NCBI GenBank assembly: GCA_031257945.1 | Contig: JAIRNU010000109.1 | Location: forward strand, 1 to 18,926 | From: Holosporales bacterium | Lineage (GTDB): Bacteria; Pseudomonadota; Alphaproteobacteria; BNTO01 | Length of the DNA stretch: 18,926 bases | Direction of reading: 5' to 3' | Shown here: positions 9,169 to 17,171 of the stretch, one piece after another | How the letters are laid out: every line of letters begins with the position of its first letter | How positions within the stretch are numbered: the stretch's first letter is position 1 | Made by a program: the position numbers and the translations under genes | The notes under the pieces: generated by a model | What the model was told of the DNA's origin: nothing | Databases searched by the model: none | What the model saw: only the letters and a program-made list of their open reading frames with translations

Positions 9169-9630
9169 TCACGCCAATGGGATAAGCCGTCCACGCCTAT
9201 CGTGAGAATCCGGATACACAACAGTCACCCGCTGCCCAGGGGCTAAAACGATATCCGGCCCCTGTACCATCGTTATACAGTGCCCAGTATCCATTCTTAT
9301 TTGGTACTCAAACCCCCGCTGTTTCTTCTTTTTATGCAATAGGTGCCCGCCTACGCCACCAGCAACCCCGCCAAGCATGGCCCCAGTGCCGGTTTTGCCT
9401 TGTGAGTGGCCGATAAGAGCTCCAGCTACGGCCCCGAGCCCTGTTCCTACAGTCGGTGCGACGTAATCAGTACTTTCAATAGCGATCTCCCTTACGGAAA
9501 GAATCGTGCCAGACATCGTGGTCTGCGGGCGCCCAAGGTCGGACACACTATATGTTGATGTCCCAAGGTCCGTTGAGCAAGAGGTAACAAGCAACAGCGC
9601 CGGCAGCGCCAAGAATTTTGCGAAATCCAT
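9169..9630 (-). CDS. Glycine-zipper outer-membrane lipoprotein (SlyB/Pcp-like)
   Basis: This is a 153-residue lipoprotein. The signal peptide has a hydrophobic core (residues 5-16) and a lipobox LVTSC with Cys18 as the lipidated residue. Residues 61-97 form a glycine-zipper double hairpin (VGTGLGAVAGALIG, then GAMLGGVAGGVGG), followed by KKKKQRG and a C-terminal beta domain with YQIRMDTG and the APGQRVTVVYP strand. This is the SlyB/Pcp/17-kDa-antigen layout, associated with outer-membrane stability. It lies 93 nt upstream of the heparinase-like gene on the same strand, so it may head the operon. There is no strong ribosome binding site before the ATG. Confidence 0.88.
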   Translation of the reverse strand: MDFAKFLALPALLLVTSCSTDLGTSTYSVSDLGRPQTTMSGTILSVREIAIESTDYVAPTVGTGLGAVAGALIGHSQGKTGTGAMLGGVAGGVGGHLLHKKKKQRGFEYQIRMDTGHCITMVQGPDIVLAPGQRVTVVYPDSHDRRGRLIPLA

Positions 9631-9659
9631 AAAGAAACATAATCGAAGTGGCTACCCTA

Positions 9660-9690
9660 ATAATATTAACAAAAAAAACGTCGATGTCGA
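9660..9690 (-). promoter_or_regulatory. Candidate sigma70-type promoter for the lipoprotein gene
   Basis: On the minus strand TATTAT (9660-9665) could serve as -10, with TCGACA (9685-9690) as -35 at a long 19-nt spacing. It would start transcription about 20 nt before the lipoprotein ATG. The spacing is poor, so this is a weak call. Confidence 0.25.
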
Positions 9691-9716
9691 TATTTTTTCA
9701 GCGTGTGTTTCAGGCC

Positions 9717-9750
9717 CCCGCACAGCCAGCTGCACCTTAGCAGCTGCGGG
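9717..9750. repeat. GC-rich hairpin in the lipoprotein/MFS spacer
   Basis: The arms CCCGC (9717-9721) and GCGGG (9746-9750) flank the perfect inner stem AGCTGC (9728-9733) and GCAGCT (9740-9745) with an ACCTTA loop. No T-run follows on either strand. It may be a structural element or a protein-binding palindrome between divergent genes. Confidence 0.45.
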
Positions 9751-9980
9751 ATTATCGGTGTGGCCAGATTTTGGAACAAGCATGGTGGAGTTCTTGCGTC
9801 TAGCGGGAAGCGCCCGCCCCTCCTCTATGTTGTTAGGGTTTGGCGGGGAGCGATGGTGTGGCCTCCTGCTTTTCTGGTGTTTGGGCGTTTTTGACGGTGG
9901 TAACGGCGGTAGTGGCGTATCCACCAAGATTTTTGGGGATTTTGAGGGGGCTGCGGTGTTACTCCTGATTTTCTTGGGGT
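9751..9980. other. Gene-free spacer, G/T-rich on the + strand
   Basis: This is part of the 849-base gap between the lipoprotein and MFS starts. The minus strand has an open frame here (9652-10035) giving a Pro/Lys/Arg-rich translation, and the plus strand has one too, but both are composition effects: neither has a ribosome binding site or recognisable domain, and they run into repeat copy 2. Near its right end it shows weak similarity to the flank of repeat copy 1. Confidence 0.4.
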
Positions 9981-10173
9981 TGAGTCGGCGACGCCTGTAT
10001 CCCCTGAATTCCCGGGGGGGGGTAAGTATTCGCAAAGTATTTACGAAATATTAACCTTTTTGTGATATCCTCTAAATGGGGGGCCATCCCTAGCCCCCAC
10101 CCACCCCAGGGGCCGGGCCATAGCTGTCGTGATCTATATTCTTATAGTGCCACAAAAAGTATTAAGAAGTCAA
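9981..10173 (+). repeat. Dispersed repeat, copy 2
   Basis: This is a direct repeat of 18580-18779 and the inverse of 115-247. Its last ~65 bp (CCGGGCC, then AGCTGTCGTGATCTATATTC and TAGTGCCACAAAAAGTATTA) are nearly identical to copy 3, and both copies end sharply after AAGAAGTCAA. The CtrA-box position (10040-10054) reads TTTA-N7-TTAA, one base off consensus, and the GANTC seen in the other copies is lost. It lies about 300 bp upstream of the MFS gene in the same orientation. Confidence 0.85.
10040..10054 (+). promoter_or_regulatory. Degenerate CtrA-box-like site in repeat copy 2
   Basis: TTTA-N7-TTAA matches seven of the eight consensus bases and aligns exactly with the perfect site in copy 1. 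The spacer lacks GANTC. Confidence 0.35.
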
Positions 10174-10206
10174 CCTATTTTCAGTTAATAATGTATGAAA
10201 AATGAA

Positions 10207-10410
10207 AATAAATATTTGGGGGGCTAGTATTGAGATGGTATTGCTACAATAAAGGCTTACTGCAAGCGTTGCTAAGTTAACCCCCCAATAAATATTTGGG
10301 GGAGTAAGTATTGGGCTGGTATTGCTACAGTAAAAGCTTCGTCCACGATCATTGCGAAATTAAACCCAAATAAATATGTAGGGTAACGAGGCAGAGGTAG
10401 ATGCAACTCA
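10207..10410 (+). repeat. Short tandem repeat, ~80-bp unit, two full copies plus a diverged third
   Basis: Units begin at 10207, 10287 and 10369, each with AATAAATAT. Units 1 and 2 share AATAAATATTTGGGGG, a TAGTATTG/AAGTATTG segment, TGGTATTGCTACA and an AAG(G)CTT segment. Unit 3 is diverged (GTAGGGTAAC in place of TTGGGGGAGTAA). The unit junction makes a hairpin, CCCCCCAA (10281-10288) against TTTGGGGG, around an A/T loop. It sits just upstream of the MFS gene. Confidence 0.7.
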
Positions 10411-10479
10411 AAATTTGTTTTTCCTCGGCAACGGGAGTACAATGTACTTTCCAATTTGTTAATTTTTATAAAGGTGGGT

Positions 10480-11688
10480 ATGCCGTCGACACGAAAGAAA
10501 GTACCTTTCCAAATTTGGGCTATTGGTGTATCTTCTTTGTTCCTTACATGCTCTGCTGCCATGTTTTTCAGTGTTTTTGCGATCTTTTTGAGTAGTATTG
10601 GGCTTTCTATCAAAGATATCAGCCTGATAGACGGAATCGTAGAGGGCCTAGGCTACCTTTTCAGAATAGTATCGGGTTTTGTAAGCGACTACCTGTCCCG
10701 GCGAAAAATTATTTTTGCTGCGGGGTCTCTTTTTACGGCTATTTCGCGCATTATTGTTTGCATCAGCATGACCAGCATGGGAGCCATCGCAGCAAGGGTC
10801 CTTGACCGCCTCGGAAACGGGCTGCAATCAACCCCAAGGGACGCGCTGATTGGCGATTACGCCCCCAAAGGTGCACGCGGCTTTTGCTTCGGAATCCGAC
10901 AGGCGCTTGGGACTTTTGGCTCTGCGCTTGGAACGTTGCTTGTGATTACTTTGTTTTACCTGAATGCCGATAAATTCGAACTCGTGTTTTCAATTGCTAG
11001 TATCCCAGCGCTTCTTGCATCTCTCATAATAATTTTTTTAGTAAAGGATGCCCCGCAACACGTCAAACGAGTTTTTTTGCATAAAAAAGTATTGCTGCTC
11101 GGCAAAAACGAAATTTATTTGAAAAAGGTCGCTTTGTTGGGGAAGAATTTTTGGTTCTTGATGGTTGTGGTTGTTGTCTTTTTCATGTCTCGGTTCAGCG
11201 AATCTTTAATAATTTTGTACGGGAAAAAAGCATTTTCTCTGCGCAATGATCAAGCAATTTGGACGATGATGGTGTATAACACCGTTTGGGCGGTATCTGC
11301 GTATTTTAGCGGGCCTTGGGTTGATCGGGTGCGCCCGGATCGGCTGATGTATTTAGGCATCTCACTAACTTTTATGGCAAATATTATTTTTATTACCTCG
11401 ACTAATTATATAGTATTTTTACTTGGAGTTATTTTTTGGGGCTTACAAATAGGCCTCATGCAAAATATTTTTTGTACCGGTGTTGCAAATGCATCGCCAA
11501 GAGAGCTCCGCGGAACAAGCTTTGGCATTTACTACTTTTTCACAACAGTCAGTATCTTAATCGCCAATATAATTGGTGGGCACTTGATGGAATACGTTGC
11601 AAAGGCCGCATTTGCGTACGGGGCATTTGTTTGCGCCCTCTCTTGTCTTGCCGTTTTTTTGACTAATTTTCTGCGCGAGCGGCGGTGA
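10480..11688 (+). CDS. Major facilitator superfamily transporter
   Basis: This is a 402-residue inner-membrane transporter with about 12 hydrophobic helices and a central cytoplasmic Lys/His-rich loop (DAPQHVKRVFLHKK). The loop 2-3 MFS signature is GFVSDYLSRRKII, and the conserved DRLGNGLQSTPRDALIGDYAP segment follows, typical of drug/metabolite MFS carriers with a DR-G-G-PRDALI motif. The substrate is unknown; export of a small molecule or uptake of a host metabolite are both possible. The ATG at 10480 is chosen because AAGGTGG (10471-10477) is correctly placed; an upstream TTG at 10456 is not. It stands alone, about 110 nt ahead of ctrA on the same strand. Confidence 0.88.
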   Translation: MPSTRKKVPFQIWAIGVSSLFLTCSAAMFFSVFAIFLSSIGLSIKDISLIDGIVEGLGYLFRIVSGFVSDYLSRRKIIFAAGSLFTAISRIIVCISMTSMGAIAARVLDRLGNGLQSTPRDALIGDYAPKGARGFCFGIRQALGTFGSALGTLLVITLFYLNADKFELVFSIASIPALLASLIIIFLVKDAPQHVKRVFLHKKVLLLGKNEIYLKKVALLGKNFWFLMVVVVVFFMSRFSESLIILYGKKAFSLRNDQAIWTMMVYNTVWAVSAYFSGPWVDRVRPDRLMYLGISLTFMANIIFITSTNYIVFLLGVIFWGLQIGLMQNIFCTGVANASPRELRGTSFGIYYFFTTVSILIANIIGGHLMEYVAKAAFAYGAFVCALSCLAVFLTNFLRERR

Positions 11689-11798
11689 GGGTAGCGCATA
11701 ACGATAGTTTGAATATGACTTAAGCACTACGACATGTTTGCTTGTATATTTTTTTTCTGTTAACATTTTTATGTAAGCAGAAGGGGGGAATGAAAAAA

Positions 11799-12542
11799 AT
11801 GCGCGTTCTGTTCATCGAGGACGACTCGATAACCGCACAAAGTATTCAGAGTTTGCTGCAAACTGAGAATTTTATTTGCGATATTTCTGATGCGGGGCAA
11901 GATGGTGTTGAAATGGGACGGTTGTATGAGTACGACCTGATTATACTGGATCTTATGTTGCCGGATATCGAGGGCTTCGAGGTAATGCGCCGCCTTAGAG
12001 CTGCACAAATTCGGACTCCTATCTTGATTCTTTCCGGCGTCGTAGAGACTCAGCAAAAAGTGAAGGGGTTAAGCTTTGGGGCGGACGATTACCTCACAAA
12101 GCCATACAGCAAGGACGAACTTTTAGCTAGGGTAAATGCCATCATAAGAAGGACAAACGGATACTCTGAGTCCATCATCAAAGTCGGCGAAATTGAGATT
12201 AATATGCAAACCCGTGTAGCCTCGGTAAATGGGAAAATCCTGAGTTTAACAAGCAAAGAGTATGGGGTGCTTGAATTAATGGCGATGCGTAAGGGGGCCG
12301 CTTTAAACAAGGAGGCTTTTTTGAATCACCTTTATGGCGGGATGGATGAGCCGGAATTAAAGATTGTCGACGTTTTTATTTGTAAGTTAAGGAAAAAGAT
12401 ATCCGAAGTTGCGGAGCGCGATGGATATATCGAAACAATTTGGGGGCGAGGGTATATGCTGAAGGATCCCGACGAAAAATCACAATACGTCACGACGAAG
12501 CCGGAGGTTTTTGTGAGTAGGAAGAAGATACACATGGCGTAG
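11799..12542 (+). CDS. ctrA: Cell-cycle response regulator CtrA
   Basis: CtrA is the OmpR-type master regulator of the alphaproteobacterial cell cycle; phosphorylated via the CckA-ChpT relay, it binds TTAA-N7-TTAA sites. The 247-residue product has a receiver domain starting MRVLFIEDD with phosphoacceptor Asp51, Ser79 and Lys101. Its winged-helix DNA-binding domain keeps the highly conserved CtrA segments FLNHLYGGMDEPELKIVDVF (175-193) and WGRGYM (215-220). An ATG at 11790 (adding MKK) is also possible, but the GGGGGG at 11783-11788 is better spaced for 11799. The C-terminal tail (after residue 226) is unlike typical CtrA and abuts a transposase relic. It ends MA rather than the AA degron known from Caulobacter. 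Confidence 0.95.
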   Translation: MRVLFIEDDSITAQSIQSLLQTENFICDISDAGQDGVEMGRLYEYDLIILDLMLPDIEGFEVMRRLRAAQIRTPILILSGVVETQQKVKGLSFGADDYLTKPYSKDELLARVNAIIRRTNGYSESIIKVGEIEINMQTRVASVNGKILSLTSKEYGVLELMAMRKGAALNKEAFLNHLYGGMDEPELKIVDVFICKLRKKISEVAERDGYIETIWGRGYMLKDPDEKSQYVTTKPEVFVSRKKIHMA

Positions 12543-12544
12543 CG

Positions 12545-12721
12545 GTCTCCTTTCCCTCCTCCTACTTTCACGTTCGCAACAATGTCTTCTTCAAATCGCC
12601 AACGGATTTTCGAGCGGCGTTGCAGAACTTTGCGGGAAAGACATGGCCGGAGATTTGCAACACGCTGACAACGTGGGTCAACGATAATTTAGGAGTAATT
12701 ACACAAGAGTCGGCGGCATAA
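12545..12721 (+). pseudogene. C-terminal relic of an IS630-family-like transposase
   Basis: The frame ending at the TAA 12719-12721 reads SYFHVRNNVFFKSPTDF, then RAALQNFAGKTW and LTTWVNDNLGVI. This matches the C-terminal pattern of IS630-type transposases as I remember it: a (V)xxNxxF-DFRxALxxF segment, then LTTLxxDNF. The catalytic DDE part is absent, and the frame starts right after the ctrA stop in a different phase, so only the last ~55 codons survive. It is too short to function. Confidence 0.6.
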
Positions 12722-12731
12722 TTTATCAAAC

Positions 12732-12801
12732 CAAGTATAGTGCGAATTCGTGTACTTTTTTTACGGGAGAACTGTATTTAAAGCATGCGCGTCTATACTT
12801 G
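12732..12801. repeat. 70-bp segment bounded by 9-bp inverted repeats
   Basis: CAAGTATAG (12732-12740) and CTATACTTG (12793-12801) are perfect inverses. The adjoining GCG/CGC bases (tGCG and GCGCGt) partly extend the match. The segment begins 10 nt after the transposase relic stop, where an IS630 terminal repeat would be expected. It may be the joined ends of a deleted element or a small MITE. Confidence 0.4.
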
Positions 12802-13169
12802 AGCGAAAACCACAAATTAAACGCGATTGGCTATATCATAATAATTTAGGAGGGCGTCCCCTTGAGGTCGCGTATGGGCGCAGTATTGGTTTGGGACACT
12901 TATACAACGGCGTAAACTAACAGGAAAGGTCACGCATTCCCCGCGTGGCCCCGGCGCACAATCGCGGAAAACAGTGTCAACGCATGTATATGACGTTGGA
13001 TAGCCAAATGGAAACGACCGTATATGCTCGAGACAATTAGAGAGTTGTTTAATTTCCTAGCTGACGGTGGCTATGGCTAAATAGTAACGAAAAAATCTAA
13101 CTCAATATTTGTTTTTTGGTAAGAGTATATGCTAGAACGGTAGCGTTATTTGCTTAGTTTTCATTGGAA
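12802..13169. other. Gene-free leader upstream of the SNF2 helicase gene
   Basis: No recognisable gene was found. A 59-codon open stretch (12741-12920) has no start codon with a ribosome binding site and no family resemblance. The A/T-rich end (13090-13160) is the likely promoter region for the helicase gene, but no convincing -35/-10 pair was seen. The stretch may be decayed IS-flanking DNA. Confidence 0.4.
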
Positions 13170-16100
13170 ATGGTACGGACATACGGAAAGACGTGGTGGG
13201 GGCGCAAGTGGCTAGATGCGTTTAATGGTATTTCAGACGAGAATCGCCTGCCCAGGGGGCGGTCGTATTCTAATACTGGGCGCGTACACCATGTCAAAAT
13301 TGTAAAGAATACAATCACTGCACTGGTAGATGGTTCATATACATATAAGGTTCGCATAACTGTACCTATGTTTTCCACAGAGCAACTTGCGATTATTAAA
13401 CAAATCGTTAACAGTTCTACGCGAATACTGGCCTCCCTCGTTAGAAAAAAACTTCCTGAGCAAATCTTAGATAAGCTGCAAGAGCATAATATCGACCTCT
13501 TCCCAACGCGCTGGAAAGACCTTACTGCCGCGTGCAGTTGCCCGGATTGGGCTATGCCATGCAAGCATCTCGCGGCACTTTTGTACGTATTATGTGACGA
13601 AATTGACAAAAACCCGTTTACGCTGTTTAGTTTGCACGGTTGTGACTTGATGCGGATGGTTGATACTTTTGGTGGCGGAAATTTGGAAAAAGAGCAGCAA
13701 ATCCCGCGCCTAAATATCGTCCTGAGTCCGTCGTATATTGAACCACTTCCCTCCCCCAAGATTATAGAGAATCTAAATGCAACGGCCATTGACGCGCCAG
13801 GAATATTTGCAGCGGATTCTGCAGACATTGCTGTGCCGAGTATCCCGCTGTTAGAAGGGCCAGCCCAGGACGCACTAGCTACACCAAGCGTAGAGGGTGC
13901 TGTTGAAGAGACTACGCCGCTGCCACAATCAGATGCCTCAATCCCTGCGGTCGCCGCGGCTTCAGTCGAACCAGGGGGAGATGGAGGCAATGGGAGAGAT
14001 GGGGCAGTTGAGATAGTAACGCCACAGCTTGACCCCGCCACCCTCGACACACTGAATTTCGGTAGGATCGACGACATGCTCGAAAACATAATGAAGATCA
14101 TGTCTTACGAACCCCCACTTTTTTACGAAAAGGATTTCTTGAAGATTTTTGAGTCCTGCTACGTGCATTGGCGCACTCATCTGCGGGGAATGAATGTGGT
14201 AAAGCCAACAGGAAAGCACACTGAAGAGGAGCTTTTTGTGTCTCTATGGAAAGACCCCGCGCAACTTAGTACTTTCTCCGTAGACCTTAGTAGTCTCCAC
14301 CAAACTGCACAAATTCTGGGCGGAGTGTCTTTGCCGCAAGAAATTTCCAACACAGCTCTAATGAATTTCTTTTTCAATATTCCGGCCTCGTATTTGCATA
14401 AGCTCTGTTACAACTTGCGCTTTATGCATATGGTTTCGATCTTTGCTAGGCGCCTTGTCGAAAACTCAGCAATTATTCCGCAGCTTATACGAAATAATAT
14501 GGGTTTTCATTTTATCCGGTGGATCCCCGCGCTTTTTGACCAAAATATTAAACGTCTCTGCTGGCAGTTCGCTGAGCTCTGCCCTCCGGACCTGATTACC
14601 TTTCTTGGGGCGCCGCTATGTCCGATACAGCAAGTCGTTTCGGCGACATCCCTTTTTATTTCTGCGCATATTTATGGTAATTTCCCCCGCGCAACAGCAC
14701 AGCACCTGGGCAACAGCATCTTTAAAGCGTTTTTTATGCAAGCGGTGTTTACCCCCTCCCAAGATATCGCTGACAGGGAAATTCCCTCATCCATACATCA
14801 CTGGCTTTCGCGGCCATTTTTGCTCGATAAGCGCCATAAGCTGTACTTGCTGGTAAATGACTACGAGAAGGACTCTTTTTGCCTGGATGTGCGCGTCGCC
14901 ATTGATGGAACACTTGTCCCACTAGCAACGGCATTTGAATCGAGGACAGTGAAGATCGCGCTGTTGTCGGAGCTAAGTGTTCTTTTTGAGCATTTGCCAG
15001 AGCTCGAAGGAGCGATAGACTCGAATCAATACCTTATATTTAAAGCCAAAGAGTTTTCGAGAATTTTGATGCAGGTGTTGCCAGCGCTGCGTTCTATAGG
15101 CGTTGAAATAATGCTGCCGAAGTCTTTGCGGAATTCATTGCGCCCACGGCTTACGTTGAATTTGAGGTCAAAGGACGGGGGCGGCTCACTCAAGAGCTTT
15201 GTAAATTTTGACTCGATGGTTGACTTTAATTGGCAAATCGCCGTTGGTTCGAATAGTTTAAACATTGATGAATTCCAAGACCTTGTCAATAAATCGCAAG
15301 GCCTGATCAAAATTAGAGACGAGTATGTGGTCCTAGACGAACAGGAAATCCAGCAAATCCTAGCGAAAACGGACAATTTGCCAACCTCCTTTAATGGAGC
15401 GGATTTCATGCAAGCCGCACTTGCTGGGGAGATCGACGGGGCGGATGTTAACCTAGACGCCAAACTTTCGGCCTTTTTTACCGGCCTGGCGCGCGTTGAG
15501 CCGACGCCGTTGCCAACGGATTTACATGCTACGATGCGCCCATACCAAGAGCGTGGCTTTAATTGGCTTGTACAGAATATTAAGCTTGGTTTTGGCTCGA
15601 TTCTAGCTGACGATATGGGGCTTGGAAAGACGCTGCAGGTTGTCGCATTGATCTTACATCTAAAAAGTGCTGGGGGACTGAGCAAGGGCCGCAAAGTCAT
15701 TATCGCCGTTCCTACGAGCTTGTTAAGCAATTGGCAAAAAGAATTCGAAAAATTTGCGCCGGGTATTCGCTTCTTTATATACCATGGACAAAAGCGCAAA
15801 AGCGAAAAGATTCCCGACGATATTGATGTACTGATTACTTCGTATGGGCTGGTACGGCGCGATTTAAAAGAACTGAACGAGAAGAAGTGGTTTTTGTTCG
15901 TAATTGATGAGGCCCAGAACATCAAAAACTCGCAAGCAGAGCAAACCAAGGCTGTAAAAAGCATCAAAGCCGAGCATCGCATTGCCATGAGTGGAACGCC
16001 GGTTGAAAACCGGATGCTAGAGTATTGGAGCATCTTTGATTTTACAAACAAGCATTATCTTGGCTCCCAGAGGTCCTTTGTTCAACGATATGCAGCTCCC

Positions 16101-16955
16101 ATTGAGCGTAGCCGTGACGCGCATAGCCTGGAGATATTCAAAAAAGTTACGGCGCCGTTTATTTTGCGCCGGTTAAAGAGCGACAAAAACATCATTTCCG
16201 ATTTGCCAGAAAAAATTGAGAACAATAGGTACTGCTCTCTTACTGCGCAACAGGCCGCGCTATACCAGGGCGTTGTTAATAATAGCTTAACCGAGATCGA
16301 AGAGGCCGCGGGGATTTCGCGCCGTGGGTTAATCCTCAGCATGATTAATTCCTTGAAACAAATATGTAACCACCCGACGCATTACACTAAAATTGGACCG
16401 GCGACGATCCCGCAATCTGGGAAAACGGAGCTGCTAGAAGAGATTTTGTGCGAGATCGATGAATCCTCGTCAGAAAAGGTTATTATTTTCACGCAATATA
16501 CGGAAATGGGACGTATTCTGGTGAAATTGTTGGGGGAGCGGTTCCATTGCGAGGTGCCGTTCTTGCATGGAGGCCTTACACGCGGTAAACGCGACGAGAT
16601 CGTTAACGATTTTCAGACAAAATTTAGTATAAGAATTCTGATTGTGTCGTTGAAGGCCGGGGGAACTGGGCTTAATTTAACGGCAGCGAATCATGTGATA
16701 CACTACGATCTCTGGTGGAACCCAGCAGTTGAAACGCAAGCAACGGACCGGGCGTATAGAATTGGGCAGCAAAAGAACGTTATGGTGCACCGATTCCTCA
16801 CCAAAGGGACTTTCGAAGAGAAAATTGACGATATGATTTCGAGCAAGCGGGACCTGGCGAATTTAACTGTTTCCAGCGGAGAGGCGTTTATTACAGATAT
16901 GACGACGCAAGAATTGCAAGATCTGGTTTCCTTGCAGCGAGAGCATAGTTCGTAG
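13170..16955 (+). CDS. SWIM zinc finger-SNF2 family DEAD/DEAH helicase
   Basis: This is a large (1261-residue) Swi2/Snf2-type DNA translocase. Residues 1-160 hold a SWIM zinc finger with ligands Cys122, Cys124, Cys131 and His133 (CSCPDWAMPCKH). An Ala/Pro/Gly-rich linker (about 220-285) follows, then a long region equivalent to the bacterial SNF2-associated domain (about 300-790). The two RecA-like lobes show motif I DDMGLGKT (814-821), motif II DEAQ (913-916), motif III SGTPVENR (from 941) and motif VI QATDRAYRIGQ (ending near 1200). SWIM domains bind DNA or proteins. The cellular role (transcription, repair or defence) is not established for this group. A TTG two codons upstream is the only other nearby start, and the ribosome binding site is weak. 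The gene stands alone. Confidence 0.92.
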   Translation: MVRTYGKTWWGRKWLDAFNGISDENRLPRGRSYSNTGRVHHVKIVKNTITALVDGSYTYKVRITVPMFSTEQLAIIKQIVNSSTRILASLVRKKLPEQILDKLQEHNIDLFPTRWKDLTAACSCPDWAMPCKHLAALLYVLCDEIDKNPFTLFSLHGCDLMRMVDTFGGGNLEKEQQIPRLNIVLSPSYIEPLPSPKIIENLNATAIDAPGIFAADSADIAVPSIPLLEGPAQDALATPSVEGAVEETTPLPQSDASIPAVAAASVEPGGDGGNGRDGAVEIVTPQLDPATLDTLNFGRIDDMLENIMKIMSYEPPLFYEKDFLKIFESCYVHWRTHLRGMNVVKPTGKHTEEELFVSLWKDPAQLSTFSVDLSSLHQTAQILGGVSLPQEISNTALMNFFFNIPASYLHKLCYNLRFMHMVSIFARRLVENSAIIPQLIRNNMGFHFIRWIPALFDQNIKRLCWQFAELCPPDLITFLGAPLCPIQQVVSATSLFISAHIYGNFPRATAQHLGNSIFKAFFMQAVFTPSQDIADREIPSSIHHWLSRPFLLDKRHKLYLLVNDYEKDSFCLDVRVAIDGTLVPLATAFESRTVKIALLSELSVLFEHLPELEGAIDSNQYLIFKAKEFSRILMQVLPALRSIGVEIMLPKSLRNSLRPRLTLNLRSKDGGGSLKSFVNFDSMVDFNWQIAVGSNSLNIDEFQDLVNKSQGLIKIRDEYVVLDEQEIQQILAKTDNLPTSFNGADFMQAALAGEIDGADVNLDAKLSAFFTGLARVEPTPLPTDLHATMRPYQERGFNWLVQNIKLGFGSILADDMGLGKTLQVVALILHLKSAGGLSKGRKVIIAVPTSLLSNWQKEFEKFAPGIRFFIYHGQKRKSEKIPDDIDVLITSYGLVRRDLKELNEKKWFLFVIDEAQNIKNSQAEQTKAVKSIKAEHRIAMSGTPVENRMLEYWSIFDFTNKHYLGSQRSFVQRYAAPIERSRDAHSLEIFKKVTAPFILRRLKSDKNIISDLPEKIENNRYCSLTAQQAALYQGVVNNSLTEIEEAAGISRRGLILSMINSLKQICNHPTHYTKIGPATIPQSGKTELLEEILCEIDESSSEKVIIFTQYTEMGRILVKLLGERFHCEVPFLHGGLTRGKRDEIVNDFQTKFSIRILIVSLKAGGTGLNLTAANHVIHYDLWWNPAVETQATDRAYRIGQQKNVMVHRFLTKGTFEEKIDDMISSKRDLANLTVSSGEAFITDMTTQELQDLVSLQREHSS

Positions 16956-17171
16956 GACGATCTGCCTCATCAATGGCGACACGGGGGGCAACTGGTGCAG
17001 GTTCATCGATAGGTGCCAGTACCAGCTGGTCTCCTGGCGCAGGTCCATTCCCCAGGGTCTATATGTAGGCTCTGCTCCAACAGGAACAATAGGTGCATCT
17101 ACGCCTAACGCCCCACTGCGCATGCCGTTAAATCTATTGCCATGCAGTGGATGGCCCGCCGGAAAGAAGTG
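16891..17171 (-). pseudogene. Possible decayed C-terminal extension of the pseudokinase gene
   Basis: Directly after the pseudokinase TAA the same minus-strand frame continues with coding-like sequence (HFFPAGHPLHGNRFNG, then VDAPIVPVGAEPTYRPW). At about 17040-17050 the sensible reading moves to another frame: PAPGDQLVLAPIDEPAPVAP, then RVAIDEADRP, to a TAA at 16891-16893. An in-frame stop plus one frameshift would explain this as a lost Pro/Ala-rich tail. Its far end lies antisense to the last codons of the SNF2 gene, which argues for caution. Confidence 0.3.

Noticed and set aside
9670..9697. A-run and T-run flanking a small TCGA-TG-TCGA palindrome as a bidirectional terminator
   Set aside because: The stem is only four base pairs with a 2-nt loop, and no gene ends on either side.
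9652..10035. 127-codon minus-strand Pro/Lys/Arg-rich open frame
   Set aside because: It overlaps repeat copy 2 and a hairpin, has no ribosome binding site and no domain; the similarity of its start to the 94-468 frame comes from the shared DNA repeat.
10207..10410. CRISPR array
   Set aside because: Only two to three ~80-bp units, similar throughout their length with no unique spacers, and no cas genes.
12741..12920. 59-codon open stretch behind the transposase relic
   Set aside because: It has no start codon with a ribosome binding site and no recognisable family; it could be chance or IS debris.
13154..14101. 315-codon minus-strand open frame
   Set aside because: It is antisense to the SWIM domain and linker of the helicase gene; low-complexity Ser/Gly/Pro translation with no start signal.
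15026..16051. 341-codon minus-strand open frame
   Set aside because: It is antisense to the SNF2 helicase core, whose motifs prove the plus frame; the Ser/Cys-rich translation is a shadow.
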